Shown: one piece after another, positions 28,408-35,689 of the stretch | How positions within the stretch are numbered: position 1 is the stretch's first letter | How the letters are laid out: each line of letters starts with the position of its first letter | Source: CAZUHK01 sp964620345 | Lineage (GTDB): Bacteria; Planctomycetota; Phycisphaerae; Phycisphaerales; Zrk34 | DNA length: 48,850 nucleotides | Assembly: GCA_964620345.1 (NCBI GenBank) | Contig: CAZUHK010000006.1 | Coordinates: 1-48,850, forward strand | Direction: 5' to 3' | Notes under the pieces: model-generated | Seen by the model: only the letters and a program-made list of their open reading frames with translations | The model's database searches: none | Told to the model about the DNA's origin: nothing | Position numbers and translations under genes: made by a program

Positions 28408-29487
28408 TCAGTCATTGCCGCCGTGCTCGAGCGTTTCCGTATCGACAAAGCGGTAACGTCCGTCGTGGGCCTCGGCGATGGCCCGGAGTGTTTCGTGTGG
28501 GTCGGCCTCGCCGAGTTGGATCGTATTGATCCGCGTCGCCTGCGCCCCGCGCCGGCGCATGGCCTCAGCGATCGTGTTCAGCAGCGCCGGGGTTTCGAGC
28601 GCCCCACCGCTGGTGATGTCGGTCGAGAGTACAAAGATGACCTCCGGTCGGTACGCGATCGCACGCGTGATCGCATCGCGCGGGTCTGCCGTGCCGCCGA
28701 CCTTGAGGTTCTCGTCATTGCTCAACCAATCGGCGGCTTTCTGCGCGGTCTCCTCGGTTGCACGCTTGAGCCCGCGGTGGGGAACAGGCAGTTCCATGGT
28801 GCTGCCATCGCGGTAACAGATAACGGTGAACCGCTGCGCATCGTCGAGCTTGGCGATGGATTGCTGCAGTTCATTGAGTACGTCCGGCAACACTTGTATC
28901 ATCGCGGTCGAGGTGTCAATGACGTACGCGATGGTCTTCGCGTTGGCCCCAACGCCGTACATCGCGACACCGTGGACTTTCTCTTCGTTTGGGGATTCGA
29001 TCGGCCGGGTCTTGGTGCCCGCAGCGCCGATCAACGCGATCGGCTCGGCTTTCTCGTCAGTTGCGCCTAGCGGGTCGCCATCCGCGTCTCGCTTCTGCTC
29101 AGCGGCGTGGGGCTTCTCGATCGGCGTCAGCCCAACCAGGGATTCGTCCGGTCCGGCGAACATCACGTTGGTGTACTTGGCGCGTCGCGTGGCGTGGTAG
29201 GCCTGCATCACCTGGCCGAACGGCACCCTTCCGTCGGCGCGGATGATGATGGGCACATCGGCGGCGAACGTGCCGTTGGGATTCTCGGCCTGGTCGTATC
29301 GCCAACCGTTAAGCCGTCGGTGAACGGCGTCCAAATCACCCGATTCGAGCCCATGTGTGTGGCTCATCCACAGGCGTGTTGACCCATCATCGGCGGACGT
29401 GAGTGAGATGATGATGGGCTCCGTCGCCGCGGATGTGGCGGCCGCGGGAAGCAATATCCAGACCCAGAGCAGCCCATAGATTTTCAT
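28408..29487 (-). CDS. Exported protein with ExbD-like domain and von Willebrand A domain
   Basis: 359 residues. The ATG at 29487 (MKIYGLLWVWILLPAAATSAA) is chosen because AGGAA lies at proper spacing; an earlier ATG lacks one. After the signal peptide, residues about 60-130 contain VPIIIRADGRVPFGQVMQA and RRAKYTNVMFAG, which match the periplasmic half of ExbD/TolR proteins. A linker follows, then a VWA domain from about 175: IAYVIDTSTAMIQVLPDV, with DTSTA, a slightly degenerate MIDAS motif (DxSxS expected), then FTVICYRDGS and PEVIFVLSTDI. No energy-transducing ExbD transmembrane Asp is present. A sensor or structural role is possible. GC is lower than in the neighbours. Confidence 0.8.
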   Translation of the reverse strand: MKIYGLLWVWILLPAAATSAATEPIIISLTSADDGSTRLWMSHTHGLESGDLDAVHRRLNGWRYDQAENPNGTFAADVPIIIRADGRVPFGQVMQAYHATRRAKYTNVMFAGPDESLVGLTPIEKPHAAEQKRDADGDPLGATDEKAEPIALIGAAGTKTRPIESPNEEKVHGVAMYGVGANAKTIAYVIDTSTAMIQVLPDVLNELQQSIAKLDDAQRFTVICYRDGSTMELPVPHRGLKRATEETAQKAADWLSNDENLKVGGTADPRDAITRAIAYRPEVIFVLSTDITSGGALETPALLNTIAEAMRRRGAQATRINTIQLGEADPHETLRAIAEAHDGRYRFVDTETLEHGGND

Positions 29488-29565
29488 GATCGTTCCTATG
29501 TTCATGCGGCCAAGCAATGTACTCTACGTCGCGTCGGTCGGCCCTGCCTGCTAATCTTCGCAGCC

Positions 29566-30615
29566 ATGCGAATCTGCCTGATCTCCGATGCCTGGTTTCC
29601 GCAGGTCAACGGCGTGGTGACCACGTGGTCGCATGTGCAGGAACAGTGCCGCGCGGCCGGGCACGAGTTCGAGGTGATCCACCCGGGGCTGTTCCGCACG
29701 TTCGAAGCGCCCAAGTACCCGGAGATCCGCCTCGCGGTCCTGCCGCGGTTCAAGCTGCGGCGGATGCTTGGCCAGATGGCCCCCGATGCGATTCACATCG
29801 CCACCGAGGGCCCGTTGGGCATGGCCGGCCGGGGCTGGTGCCGGGCGCGGAACCTGCCGTTCACCACCAGCTACCACACGCAGTTCCCCCAGTACCTGCA
29901 CGCCTACTTCGGCATCCCCACGGCACCGACATACACGTTCCTGCGCTGGTTCCACGGCGGGGCGCAGCGCACGCTGGTGCCCTCGCGATCGATCAAGGAT
30001 GAGCTGATCGACCGCGGCTTCGACGGCGAGAAGATCATCGTCTGGACCCGCGGCGTGCGGCACGACACCTTCCATCCTTACGACCAGGGCGATCCGCTGG
30101 AGGGCATCGGCCGGCCGCGGTTCTGCTACGTCGGCCGCGTCGCGCCCGAGAAGAACATCGAGGCGTTCTGCAAGCTCGACCTGCCCGGCGAGAAAGTCGT
30201 CATCGGCGACGGCCCGGCCCGGGCCAAGCTCGAGGCGCAGTATCCCCGCGTGCGGTTCCTGGGCTTTCACAAGGGCGAGCACCTGGCGCGGCGGATCGCG
30301 GCGTGCGATGTGTTCGTCTTTCCCTCGCTGACCGATACGTTCGGCGTGGTGATGATCGAAGCGATGGCCTGCGGCCTGCCGGTCGCGGCCTACCCGGTCA
30401 CCGGCCCGCGCGACGTCATCACCGATCCCAAAGCCGGCCGGCTCGACCACGACCTGCGCGCCGCCTGCCTCAAGTGCCTGGAACTCGACAAGGCCGACGC
30501 CGTCGCCTTCGCCCAGCAGTTCACCTGGCATCGCGTCGCGCAGATCGTGCTGGACAACCTGGCGCGGACATCCCCTTCCCCGACCCCAGCGCGCCAGACG
30601 CAGATCAAGACTTGA
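29566..30615 (+). CDS. GT4-family glycosyltransferase
   Basis: 349 residues, GT-B fold. N-terminal half: MRICLISDAWFPQVNGVVTT, then IHIATEGPLGMAGRGWC and TTSYHTQFPQYLHAYFG. C-terminal half: RFCYVGRVAPEKNIEAFC, VVIGDGPARAKLEAQYP, FVFPSLTDTFGVVMIEAMACGLPV with the conserved Glu. This profile is closest to the group with sulfoquinovosyl, mannosyl and glucuronosyl transferases that decorate lipids (SqdX / MgtA-like). Exact acceptor not readable. Divergent from the ExbD-VWA gene with 78 bases between. No operon partner follows. Confidence 0.9.
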   Translation: MRICLISDAWFPQVNGVVTTWSHVQEQCRAAGHEFEVIHPGLFRTFEAPKYPEIRLAVLPRFKLRRMLGQMAPDAIHIATEGPLGMAGRGWCRARNLPFTTSYHTQFPQYLHAYFGIPTAPTYTFLRWFHGGAQRTLVPSRSIKDELIDRGFDGEKIIVWTRGVRHDTFHPYDQGDPLEGIGRPRFCYVGRVAPEKNIEAFCKLDLPGEKVVIGDGPARAKLEAQYPRVRFLGFHKGEHLARRIAACDVFVFPSLTDTFGVVMIEAMACGLPVAAYPVTGPRDVITDPKAGRLDHDLRAACLKCLELDKADAVAFAQQFTWHRVAQIVLDNLARTSPSPTPARQTQIKT

Positions 30616-30689
30616 CAGCAGCCCGGGCTTGGCCGGCCCGGCGACCACGACCGGGCTCGGGGGGAGCTACCCCGGATTATTCACCACCG

Positions 30690-30960
30690 AGGGCATAGGT
30701 CAACATAAGTCTGTGATTATAAATAAATTATAACATATTTTTCCTCGTTTGATTTCTGGTCGCCTGACTTTGCAGATGGTTCAAGCGGCTGGCAAATGTG
30801 ACGTAAGTCCTTGTCATTCATCACCTTCGGTTGCTCTGCCCCCCCCCCCGTAATCTCTGTGGTGAATCTTTCGGGCTATTGATTGCACATAATTTTGATA
30901 TGAAGTGGTCCAATCGATTATTTACTGCGCATTTGCTCCGTCATTTGCGTGGGAGTCGTG
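30690..30960. other. AT-rich island with an 11-C homopolymer upstream of amtB
   Basis: A sharp drop in GC (TATAAATAAATTATAACATA around 30719-30738) in otherwise GC-rich DNA. It includes a run of about 11 C at 30839-30849. No coding sequence was found. Candidate boxes such as TTGATA near 30895 exist but without a good -10. With the sigma-54-like site just downstream, this stretch is a likely enhancer and bending region for amtB. Confidence 0.5.
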
Positions 30961-30995
30961 CGTGTGCTGCCGATTTCGTTGGGTGATTCGGCATG

Positions 30996-31011
30996 TGGCA
31001 CGCGGCTTGTA
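30996..31011 (+). promoter_or_regulatory. Sigma-54-type promoter of amtB
   Basis: TGGCACG-CGGC-TTGTA matches the sigma-54 consensus TGGCACG-N4-TTGCW with one mismatch (T for C in the -12 element) and the exact ten-base spacing after the GG. It lies about 95 bases upstream of the amtB start, leaving a leader of about 85 bases. Ammonium transporter genes are classic NtrC/sigma-54 targets, which fits. I did not find a clear NtrC site. Confidence 0.55.
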
Positions 31012-31104
31012 TCGGTCGTGGGCACAGGCACCGCGTGGGTGTCTGGCATGGCGATTTTCACGATGGATCGGATCGGATCACACTACTTGGAGGTACGCAG
31101 CGCA

Positions 31105-32610
31105 ATGTTGAACCGCAAAAAGAAGAGCAAGTTCCGAATGTCGATGCTCACGGGCGTTTTGGCCGTGATCTGTCTGGGCACCGCATTGTCGGTGGGCGCG
31201 GACGCCGCGCTCGGTCAGGAGGCCGACGGGGCCGAGATGTCCGAGGCGGTTACCCAAGCCGCCGAGCAAGCGATTCCCGAGCTGACCCCGACCAGCGGCT
31301 ACAGCGTCGGTGAGGAAGGGGCGATCACCTACAACCCCAAGTTCGTCACCGACAACCTGTGGATCATGATCGCGGGCATGCTGGTGTTCCTCATGCACCT
31401 GGGCTTCGCGACGCTCGAGTCGGGCCTGACCCGGGCCAAGAACACGGTGAACATCCTGTTCAAGAACAGCTTCATCGTGTCGATCGGCGTGCTGACGTAC
31501 GCGATCTGCGGGTTCAATCTGATGTACCCGGGCTTTGGCGAGGAGAGTGCCGGCTTGCTCGGCTTCGCGGGCTTCGGGTTCCTGATGGGCGATTCATCGT
31601 GGCTGAAGGACACCGGCCTGATGACCGCCGAGGGCTACGAGCTGGACATGACCACCTACGCCGACTTCTTCTTCCAGGCGATGTTCGCCGCGACGGCCGC
31701 GACGATCGTCTCGGGCGCCGTGGCCGAGCGGATCAAGCTCAGCTCGTTCCTGGTGTTCATCACGCTGCTGGTGGCGATCGCCTACCCGATCACCGGCTCG
31801 TGGAAGTGGGGCGAGGGTTGGTTGGACCGGATGGGCTTTTATGACTTCGCCGGCTCGACGATCGTCCACTCGGTCGGCGGCTGGGCGGCGCTGGGCGTGG
31901 TCATCCTGCTGGGGCCGCGCCTGGGCAAGTACAACGAGGACGGCTCACCCAACGCGATTCCGGGTCACAACCTGGTGCTGGCGTGCATCGGCGTGTTCCT
32001 GCTTTGGTTCGGGTGGTTCGGGTTCAACGGCGGCTCGGTGCTCAACGCCGACCCGGGCCTGGTCTCGCTGGTGCTGGTCACCACGTCGATGGCCGCGGCC
32101 GCCGGCGGCGTCGCCGCGGGGCTCACAAGCTGGTTCGTCGGCGGCAAGCCGGACGTGACGATGGCCCTCAACGGCATCCTCGCGGGCCTGGTGGGCATCA
32201 CCGCCGGCGCCGATCAGATGGCGGTGTACGAAGCGATTCTGATCGGTGCGATCGCCGGCGTGATCGTCTACTTCGCCGTGCTGATGTTCGACAAGATCAA
32301 GATCGACGACCCGGTCGGCGCCATCAGCGTCCACCTGGTCTGCGGCATCTGGGGCACGCTGGCCGTGGGCCTCTTCGGCGACCTGGCCGGCGGGGCGCAG
32401 CTCGGCTACCAGTTGGCGGGCATCGCCTCGATCGGCGCGTTCACCCTGGCGTTCGCGCTCATCGTCGGTGGCATCATCAAGGCCACCATGGGCCTGCGGG
32501 TCTCCGACGCCGAGCAGATCGAGGGCCTGGACCTGGGCGAGCACGACATGTCGGCCTACCCGGACTTCAACCCCTCGTTCATCAAGAGCTACCACCTGCG
32601 TGAGATGTAA
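31105..32610 (+). CDS. amtB: Ammonium transporter (Amt family)
   Basis: 501 residues from the ATG at 31105 (MLNRKKKSKFRMSML), eleven bases after GGAGG. A signal sequence (about 10-35) and a 40-residue acidic linker precede the channel, which begins at NLWIMIAGMLVFLMHLGFA. Landmarks: LESGLTRAKNTVNILFKN, ADFFFQAMFAATAATIVSG, DFAGSTIVHSVGGWAALGV (pore His), FGWFGFNGGSVLNAD, AISVHLVCGIWGTLAVGLF (second pore His). Eleven membrane helices are expected. The transporter takes up ammonium/ammonia. No glnK follows, which is less common. Stop is followed by a good terminator, so it is a single-gene unit, probably nitrogen-controlled. Confidence 0.96.
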   Translation: MLNRKKKSKFRMSMLTGVLAVICLGTALSVGADAALGQEADGAEMSEAVTQAAEQAIPELTPTSGYSVGEEGAITYNPKFVTDNLWIMIAGMLVFLMHLGFATLESGLTRAKNTVNILFKNSFIVSIGVLTYAICGFNLMYPGFGEESAGLLGFAGFGFLMGDSSWLKDTGLMTAEGYELDMTTYADFFFQAMFAATAATIVSGAVAERIKLSSFLVFITLLVAIAYPITGSWKWGEGWLDRMGFYDFAGSTIVHSVGGWAALGVVILLGPRLGKYNEDGSPNAIPGHNLVLACIGVFLLWFGWFGFNGGSVLNADPGLVSLVLVTTSMAAAAGGVAAGLTSWFVGGKPDVTMALNGILAGLVGITAGADQMAVYEAILIGAIAGVIVYFAVLMFDKIKIDDPVGAISVHLVCGIWGTLAVGLFGDLAGGAQLGYQLAGIASIGAFTLAFALIVGGIIKATMGLRVSDAEQIEGLDLGEHDMSAYPDFNPSFIKSYHLREM

Positions 32611-32654
32611 GCCCGAGGGCACACCGCCCACGCAGCAGTCGAGTGACGCTCAAC

Positions 32655-32684
32655 GCCCGCGGCCCGAAAGGGTCGCGGGCTTTT
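32655..32684 (+). terminator. Rho-independent terminator of amtB
   Basis: GC-rich hairpin GCCCGCGGCCC / GGGTCGCGGGC with a GAAA-type loop, followed by TTTT (32681-32684). It lies 45 bases after the amtB stop. Stem has one bulge or mismatch. Confidence 0.8.
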
Positions 32685-32951
32685 CAATGGGGCCGGCCGG
32701 GCCCCGCGGGACGAACATCCGGCGACACCGACGCCGGCTCGCTGGATGGCCGGGGTTCGCGGCGAATCACGGTTTGTAGGCAACGCAATGAATCCGCCTA
32801 TGAAACATGCAGCCGATGGCCGGGCGACCGCCGGGAAACGCACCTCGGGCAAACGTTGCCGCCACGTCCTGGGCTTTGGCACAGACCTTGCAACGTCAGA
32901 CTTTCGGTACGAGATCGTTTCCGATGGTCCACTTCTCCTTTTCCCTGTTGA
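32685..32951 (+). ncRNA. Candidate unannotated transcript (ncRNA or small mRNA)
   Basis: About 270 bases between the amtB terminator and a second perfect terminator, with no gene to account for the latter. Reading frames here (for example 32643-32951) are Arg/Gly-rich and lack a ribosome site. An inverted pair GGCAACG / CGTTGCC (near 32778 and 32857) encloses about 75 bases and could form a long-range stem. I could not match it to 6S, SRP, RNase P or tmRNA. An inference only. Confidence 0.35.
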
Positions 32952-32988
32952 CCCCGCCGCAGGTTGCCTCCCCTGCGGCGGGGTTTTT
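32952..32988 (+). terminator. Perfect Rho-independent terminator without an obvious gene
   Basis: CCCCGCCGCAGG (32952-32963) pairs perfectly with CCTGCGGCGGGG (32972-32983), loop of eight bases, then TTTTT (32984-32988). The T run is on the plus strand only, so it ends a plus-strand transcript arriving from the left. Confidence 0.85.
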
Positions 32989-32994
32989 CTCAAC

Positions 32995-33087
32995 GTTGAC
33001 CCGTTGACCCGTTGATTCGTTCATCCGTTCACTCTTCGGGCAGTCGTCAAGCATCCGGGCCGAGTCAACGAATCAACGAGTCAACGG
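32995..33087. repeat. 8-base-period inverted repeat before the third ECF sigma gene
   Basis: Left arm: five 8-base units (GTTGACCC twice, GTTGATTC, GTTCATCC, GTTCACTC) at 32995-33034. Right arm: GAGTCAAC, GAATCAAC, GAGTCAAC at 33062-33085, the same pattern inverted. The two arms could form a long imperfect hairpin. It lies 44 bases before the sigma start. Confidence 0.82.
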
Positions 33088-33130
33088 CCGGCCGTTGCTT
33101 TTGTCGGCGGTTTCGGGTGTGCTAGGTGGC

Positions 33131-33661
33131 ATGGACGAGCCGGCGTCAAGCCCGACCGAGCAGCTTGAGGCGTTGTACCGTCGGCATCGGCAGGGGTTGT
33201 ACACGCTGGCGCTGTCGATCACGCGCAGCGCCGATCGGGCTGAGGACGCGGTGCAGGAGGCGTTTGTGCGGCTGTTTCGGCGGGAGCGGCCGGCGGTGGG
33301 GGATCCGGCGAGCTACGTGTTCATGTCGGTGAGAAATGCGGCGATCGACCAGATTCGCAAGCGCAAACGGGACCACCGCGCAGCGTCTGGTATTTATGAG
33401 CAGGCCCTGGCCGGGCCCGACGATGGCAACCCCGAGCCCGGCCCGGCCGACGCGGCCCTGCTTGAGGAGCGCCAGCGCGCGGTGCGCGAGGCGGTCGAGC
33501 AGTTGGAGGATCAGCAGCGCGAAGTGATCGTGATGAAGGTCTACGGCGGGCTGACGTTCGAGCAGATCGGGCAGGTGCTCGGTTCGCCGCTGTCAACGGT
33601 CGCCAGCCGGTACCGCCGGGGGCTGGCGAAGCTGGAGAGTAAACTGGGCAAATGGTTATGA
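33131..33661 (+). CDS. ECF-family RNA polymerase sigma factor
   Basis: 176 residues from the ATG at 33131 (MDEPASSPTEQLEALYRRH); a TTG at 33095 is possible but adds atypical residues. Region 2: LYTLALSITRSADRAEDAVQ, EAFVRLFRRERP, SYVFMSVRNAAIDQIRKRK. Region 4: QLEDQQREVIVMKVYGGLTF and IGQVLGSPLSTVASRYRRGL. This looks like the sigma-24-like group common in planctomycetes. The stop overlaps the next gene by four bases (ATGA). Starts an operon of sigma, membrane anti-sigma-like protein, exported module protein and PDZ protein. Confidence 0.92.
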   Translation: MDEPASSPTEQLEALYRRHRQGLYTLALSITRSADRAEDAVQEAFVRLFRRERPAVGDPASYVFMSVRNAAIDQIRKRKRDHRAASGIYEQALAGPDDGNPEPGPADAALLEERQRAVREAVEQLEDQQREVIVMKVYGGLTFEQIGQVLGSPLSTVASRYRRGLAKLESKLGKWL

Positions 33662-34140
33662 ACGAACGACGCATTGAAGAATTGTTGATCGACATGCCCC
33701 TGGCGTCGCCGTCGGCGTCGCTGGACGACCGGGTGCTGGGTGACGCCGCGGCGGATCGGCATCGGTGGCGGCTGGACGGCTGGCGTGGCGCGGGCGTGGG
33801 CCTGGCCGCGGGTCTGGCGATCGCCGTGGCGGTCTGGGGTTTGCTCGAAGTGGCCGGCCCGGCTGCGCACGATGGCGATCCAGCCGCGCGCCGCGCGGTG
33901 GTGGACGCCGGCGGCGCGATGGCCCCCGGCCTACCCGAATCGGCCGCCACGACCGTCCGAGCCACCGACACCAAGCTGGTCGACGAAGGGCTGGTGATGA
34001 GCGACGACCGCCTGCCGGTGCATCAGATTCGCCGGGTCACCACGCGGCAGTTGATGTACTACAATCAACGGACCAACGAGCGGCTTGAGGTGACGGTGCC
34101 TCAGGAAGAGCTGATCCTCATCGCCGCCGAGACGTTCTGA
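33658..34140 (+). CDS. Membrane anti-sigma-like protein with shared C-terminal module
   Basis: 160 residues from the ATG at 33658, which overlaps the sigma stop (ATGA); an ATG two codons earlier is also in frame. N-terminal cytoplasmic part (1-45) is helical with MNERRIEELLIDMP. Transmembrane helix at about 48-66 (VGLAAGLAIAVAVWGLLEV). A low-complexity spacer follows, then a C-terminal module (about 107-160) beginning LVDEGLVMSDDRLPVHQ and ending EELILIAAETF. This module recurs at the C-terminus of the next gene (26 of 53 positions identical by eye). Anti-sigma role is inferred from position and topology; no zinc motif is present. The periplasmic module is a candidate sensor. Confidence 0.72.
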   Translation: MNERRIEELLIDMPLASPSASLDDRVLGDAAADRHRWRLDGWRGAGVGLAAGLAIAVAVWGLLEVAGPAAHDGDPAARRAVVDAGGAMAPGLPESAATTVRATDTKLVDEGLVMSDDRLPVHQIRRVTTRQLMYYNQRTNERLEVTVPQEELILIAAETF

Positions 34141-34178
34141 TGCACGCCCATCGACCCACACGAGCAAAGGGGAACGCC

Positions 34179-34772
34179 ATGAATCGAATCCACGTCGCGC
34201 TGGCCTGGGGTTGCGCCGCGCTGTTCGCCGGTAGCGCCTGGGCGGTGAACGACCGGCAGCCGCGGTCGACAATGGGCACGCAGATGCTTCTGCCGGCCTG
34301 CGTGACGCAGTGGCAGGACGCGCAGCATCATCTGACGATCACCGAGGACGGCGACGGCCGGCACCTGCTGGCGACGGACCCGACCGGCCAACTGCTGTAC
34401 GACGGGCGGATCGACAGCGACGAGCAACTGCGGGCCGTGCCGCGGCGCGTGATGCGCAAGGTCGATCGGCTGGATCGGCTGCCGGGCGTGCAGTTGTTCC
34501 GGCATCACGCGGACTACGGCGGCGTCGAGGTCGCGTTCGACCCGCGCGACCTGCCGCCGCTGACCGAGGCCGACGACGCGGAACTGGCGATCAGCGCCAC
34601 GCAGTACCTCATCGACGAAGGCCTGCTGTCGATCGGCGACCGTCGGCCCGTGCGGCAGTGGCGCGAGGTTACCGTAAACAAGCTCGTATGCCAGCGCACC
34701 GAGACGCGCCAGCGCCTTGAAATCACCGTGCCCATCGAACGCCTGGTCTACGTAGCGGCTGAGACATGGTGA
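34179..34772 (+). CDS. Exported protein built of two modules shared with its neighbours
   Basis: 197 residues. The ATG at 34179 follows AAAGGGG at good spacing. Signal peptide MNRIHVALAWGCAALFAGSAWA. Residues 49-98 (HHLTITEDGDGRHLLATD ... LLYDGRIDSDEQ) match residues 194-242 of the PDZ protein that follows (22 of 49 identical by eye, no gaps). Residues 145-197 (IDEGLLSIGDRRPVRQWRE ... YVAAETW) match the C-terminal module of the anti-sigma-like protein before it. The middle gene therefore carries one module of each. No enzymatic motif. It could be the adaptor between sensor and regulator; that is inference. It overlaps the PDZ gene by seven bases. Confidence 0.78.
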   Translation: MNRIHVALAWGCAALFAGSAWAVNDRQPRSTMGTQMLLPACVTQWQDAQHHLTITEDGDGRHLLATDPTGQLLYDGRIDSDEQLRAVPRRVMRKVDRLDRLPGVQLFRHHADYGGVEVAFDPRDLPPLTEADDAELAISATQYLIDEGLLSIGDRRPVRQWREVTVNKLVCQRTETRQRLEITVPIERLVYVAAETW

Positions 34773-35587
34773 GGGACCGGAAGATTCAACTCGTGACATC
34801 GCTGGCCGGGGTGCTGATGATCGCGCCCCTGGCTTTGGCCCAGGACGCGGCGGCCGACGGGGCGGCGTCGCCCCAGCCCAAGCTCGTCGACGTGGCGTAC
34901 CTGGGCGTGCACGTGGAGCTGGTCGCCCCGGCGTTGCGGGCGCAGCTCGACCTGCCTGACGGCGTGGGCCTGGTCGTCAGCTACGTCGAGCCCGGTTCCC
35001 CCGCGGATCAGGCCGGCCTGCAGCAGCACGATGTGCTCAACAAGCTCGATGAGCAACTCCTGGTCAGCCCGTATCAATTGAAGGTACTGATCCGCACGCA
35101 CGCCCCGGGCGACGCGGTGAAGCTGACCGCTTTGCGCAAGGGCCGGCCCACGCGGTTGACCGCGACGCTGGGCGGCCGGCGGCTGACGGCCGCGGCCGCG
35201 GCGCTGACGATGCAGCACGGCGGGCAGACGCTGGCCAACGGCCCGCTGAACCCGCGCAACCTCGCGGCCCTGCAGCAGGCGATCGATCAGCCGGGTCAGT
35301 CGGTCATGATCAACGCCCGGCAGATGAGCTTCACCGACGGCCAGCACAAGCTGGTGGTGCGCGACGATCAGCGCGGCCGGCACCTGCGGGCCACCGACGC
35401 GGCGGGCAACGTGCTGTACGACGGCTACGTCAACACCGACGACCAGCGCGCCGCGCTGCCCAAGCCGATCGAACAGAAGATGCACCGCCTGGACGACCTG
35501 CAGCGGCAGACCGACATCGACGCGGCACCGATCGAACCGCCCGCCGCGGACGACGCCGACGCGAATGATCCGCCGCCGGCCAACTGA
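34766..35587 (+). CDS. Exported PDZ-domain protein with shared C-terminal module
   Basis: 273 residues. Signal peptide to about residue 25 (SLAGVLMIAPLALA). PDZ domain at about 40-137: VDVAYLGVHVELVAPALR, GVGLVVSYVEPGSPADQAGL, LLVSPYQLKVLIRTHAPGD. There is no trypsin-like protease domain, so it is a PDZ-only protein and not a DegP. The C-terminal part (194-242) has RGRHLRATDAAGNVLYDG, the module shared with the preceding gene. The very C-terminus is acidic and Pro-rich. In other systems PDZ domains sense unfolded C-termini and relieve anti-sigma inhibition; here the operon with a sigma and a membrane anti-sigma-like protein suggests a comparable role without the protease, which is inference. 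Confidence 0.85.
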   Translation: MVRDRKIQLVTSLAGVLMIAPLALAQDAAADGAASPQPKLVDVAYLGVHVELVAPALRAQLDLPDGVGLVVSYVEPGSPADQAGLQQHDVLNKLDEQLLVSPYQLKVLIRTHAPGDAVKLTALRKGRPTRLTATLGGRRLTAAAAALTMQHGGQTLANGPLNPRNLAALQQAIDQPGQSVMINARQMSFTDGQHKLVVRDDQRGRHLRATDAAGNVLYDGYVNTDDQRAALPKPIEQKMHRLDDLQRQTDIDAAPIEPPAADDADANDPPPAN

Positions 35588-35618
35588 ACAAACCGCCGCG
35601 GGCGTCGTCTTGATAAGG

Positions 35619-35652
35619 GGGCCGATCGCGCGATGAACCTGCGGATCGGCCC
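35619..35652. other. Intergenic hairpin after the PDZ gene
   Basis: GGGCCGATC (35619-35627) and GATCGGCCC (35644-35652) pair perfectly over nine bases with a 16-base loop. No T run follows, so it is not a classical terminator. It may stabilise the 3' end or regulate the large downstream gene, which starts at 35690. Confidence 0.5.
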
Positions 35653-35689
35653 AAACGTTTCGTGATTTGCAGACGGGCAGGGCATTTTC

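Noticed and set aside
30839..30849. C homopolymer as proof of phase variation
   Set aside because: It lies in non-coding DNA and one sequence cannot show length variation; retained only as a lower-interest finding.
32643..33015. Several plus-strand frames between amtB and the third sigma gene
   Set aside because: They run through terminators, have no ribosome sites and give Arg/Gly/Pro-rich products. The terminator itself is kept as a finding.
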